Source: Bacteroidota bacterium
Lineage (GTDB): Bacteria > Bacteroidota > Bacteroidia > Chitinophagales > Chitinophagaceae
DNA: 14,099 bases
Direction: 5' to 3'
NCBI GenBank assembly: GCA_023436425.1
Contig: JAEZJD010000171.1
Coordinates: 1 to 14,099, forward strand
Of the stretch, positions 13,213 through 14,099 are shown one piece after another. Both the position numbers and the translations under genes were made by a program. The notes below the pieces were generated by a model that worked only from the letters and a program-made list of their open reading frames with translations, was not told where the DNA came from and searched no databases. Each line of letters starts with the position of its first letter. Positions within the stretch are counted from its first letter, which is position 1.

Positions 13213-14099
13213 CTAAATTTCTACAGCTTTTAATCGCTTTACAGGCGGCGCCACCTTTCGTTTTTCGCGCCTGTGCCACATGCTTATGCAAAATCCCAGT
13301 ACCATAATGATTGTACCAAGCCAAAGCAAATTGATATAAGGAAATTTGTACGCTTTCAACGTCACGTACTTCAGCAGCGCATCAGATTCCTTTACACCGA
13401 ATGTCAGCGAATTACCCTGTACTTTTTCTAATTGAACAACAAGGTTCTCAGCGGTTATAGTGTCCGGTTGCGGATATGCTTCACCGCCTTTTGTAATTAC
13501 GACCGGTTTGCTGGTGTAAATGGAACCGGTTCCTGCTACGATCTTCAGCTCCGCAATTGATGCGCTGTCATCAGCTCCAAGTTGCACACCCGGAACATTT
13601 TTGTACGACGTCACTTTTTCTACCAAAGCATAGCCTTTTGAGTAGAACAATGTATCACCCTTTGCGATGGTCTCACTTCTGAATGAAGATGTGTCTTTGT
13701 TTTTTTGCGGATCAGGAAGGGATGTTATGTAAGTGAAAAAATCGTGAGTAAGATAATGTTTGGCGTCAGGATTAGCCATCAGGCCCATATTGCCTTTGTA
13801 GTTAACAAAAGCATTTGGATGCAGATGAAAAGTTTCTTTTCCGTCCTTTCGCTCAAACTTCAAGTCATAAAACCAAAGAGGCTTTTTTGGGTGTGCAGAA
13901 TCTTGCGTGTACGTTACCCAATATTTACCCATGTCTGTGCGAACACCATGTACCAAGGTTAAATTTTCACCGGGTTTTTCCTTGCTTTCTTCACCAAAAT
14001 TTAAAAAAATGCCACTCGTGTTATGAGAAAGCACCTCTTTTTTAGAAGCAGAAATGAGAATACCCAACAACATCATAGCAAAACCAACGTGGGTGATGG
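13213..14099 (-). CDS. ccmF: CcmF-like cytochrome c biogenesis protein, C-terminal part (gene runs off the right edge)
   Basis: The C-terminal 294 or so residues of a membrane protein of cytochrome c maturation, which delivers or ligates haem to apocytochrome c at the periplasmic face. The frame stays open to the window edge and reads THVGFAMMLLGILIS, the conserved CcmF helix with its invariant His. A periplasmic beta-rich domain follows (about 20-255 of the visible part), with HLHPNAF and TLFYSKGYALVEKV. A last membrane helix (INLLWLGTIIMVLGFCISMW) precedes a basic cytosolic tail ending KRLKAVEI. An ATG occurs at 14074-14076, but the coding signal upstream of it shows that this is internal. 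Related CcsA-annotated proteins share the upstream core domain, so the name depends on the part not seen here. The DUF4294 gene follows 50 bp downstream. Confidence 0.85.
   Translation of the reverse strand, partial: ITHVGFAMMLLGILISASKKEVLSHNTSGIFLNFGEESKEKPGENLTLVHGVRTDMGKYWVTYTQDSAHPKKPLWFYDLKFERKDGKETFHLHPNAFVNYKGNMGLMANPDAKHYLTHDFFTYITSLPDPQKNKDTSSFRSETIAKGDTLFYSKGYALVEKVTSYKNVPGVQLGADDSASIAELKIVAGTGSIYTSKPVVITKGGEAYPQPDTITAENLVVQLEKVQGNSLTFGVKESDALLKYVTLKAYKFPYINLLWLGTIIMVLGFCISMWHRREKRKVAPPVKRLKAVEI

Noticed and set aside
14074..14076. ATG as the true start of the ccmF-like gene
   Set aside because: The frame remains open to the window edge and encodes the conserved THVGFAMM segment, so the gene continues beyond the window.

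Overview
The window looks like chromosomal DNA of a Bacteroidota species, perhaps from the Chitinophagia or Cytophagia; I cannot place it more finely. The gene content points there: a PorX-type response regulator with a PglZ domain, a DUF4294 secreted protein, an HD phosphohydrolase next to lpxD, and the C-terminal part of a CcmF-like protein. Starts generally lack Shine-Dalgarno sequences, and some upstream regions carry matches to the Bacteroidota -7 box TAnnTTTG. I see no mobile element, CRISPR array, tRNA or rRNA. No gap between genes exceeds 300 bases; the largest are 107 to 153 bases.

Layout. From 1 to 4807 every gene is on the minus strand: an HD phosphohydrolase, lpxD, gyrB with a good intrinsic terminator, then the N-terminus of a YghZ-type aldo/keto reductase that leaves the window. 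From 4922 to 10709 every gene is on the plus strand: porX, a 98-residue conserved-looking unknown, a PhnP-like metallo-beta-lactamase-fold hydrolase, an acyl-CoA dehydrogenase, then a tightly packed run of lipoprotein, crcB, ppa and a half-length TauE/SafE (TSUP) membrane protein. A cytosolic-type NlpC/P60 peptidase on the minus strand overlaps the TSUP gene tail to tail. It is divergent from an ECF sigma factor and a small membrane-anchored partner. The window ends with a DUF4294 gene and the 3' part of ccmF, both on the minus strand.

How the genes work together. Most are housekeeping functions: DNA supercoiling, lipid A synthesis, fatty-acid oxidation, murein peptide recycling and cytochrome c maturation. 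Three points stand out. First, crcB (fluoride channel) and ppa (a fluoride-sensitive enzyme family) sit in a coupled operon with an unknown NTF2-like lipoprotein and a half-size TSUP protein, which suggests a fluoride or anion-stress unit. Second, porX, a two-component regulator with an alkaline-phosphatase-fold output domain, is followed by an unknown small protein and a second phosphodiesterase-type hydrolase. Third, an 8-bp-period degenerate repeat fills the gap between those last two genes exactly, supplying the stop codon of one and the GTG start of the next. I found no clearly new large system; the rest of the region is ordinary core genome.
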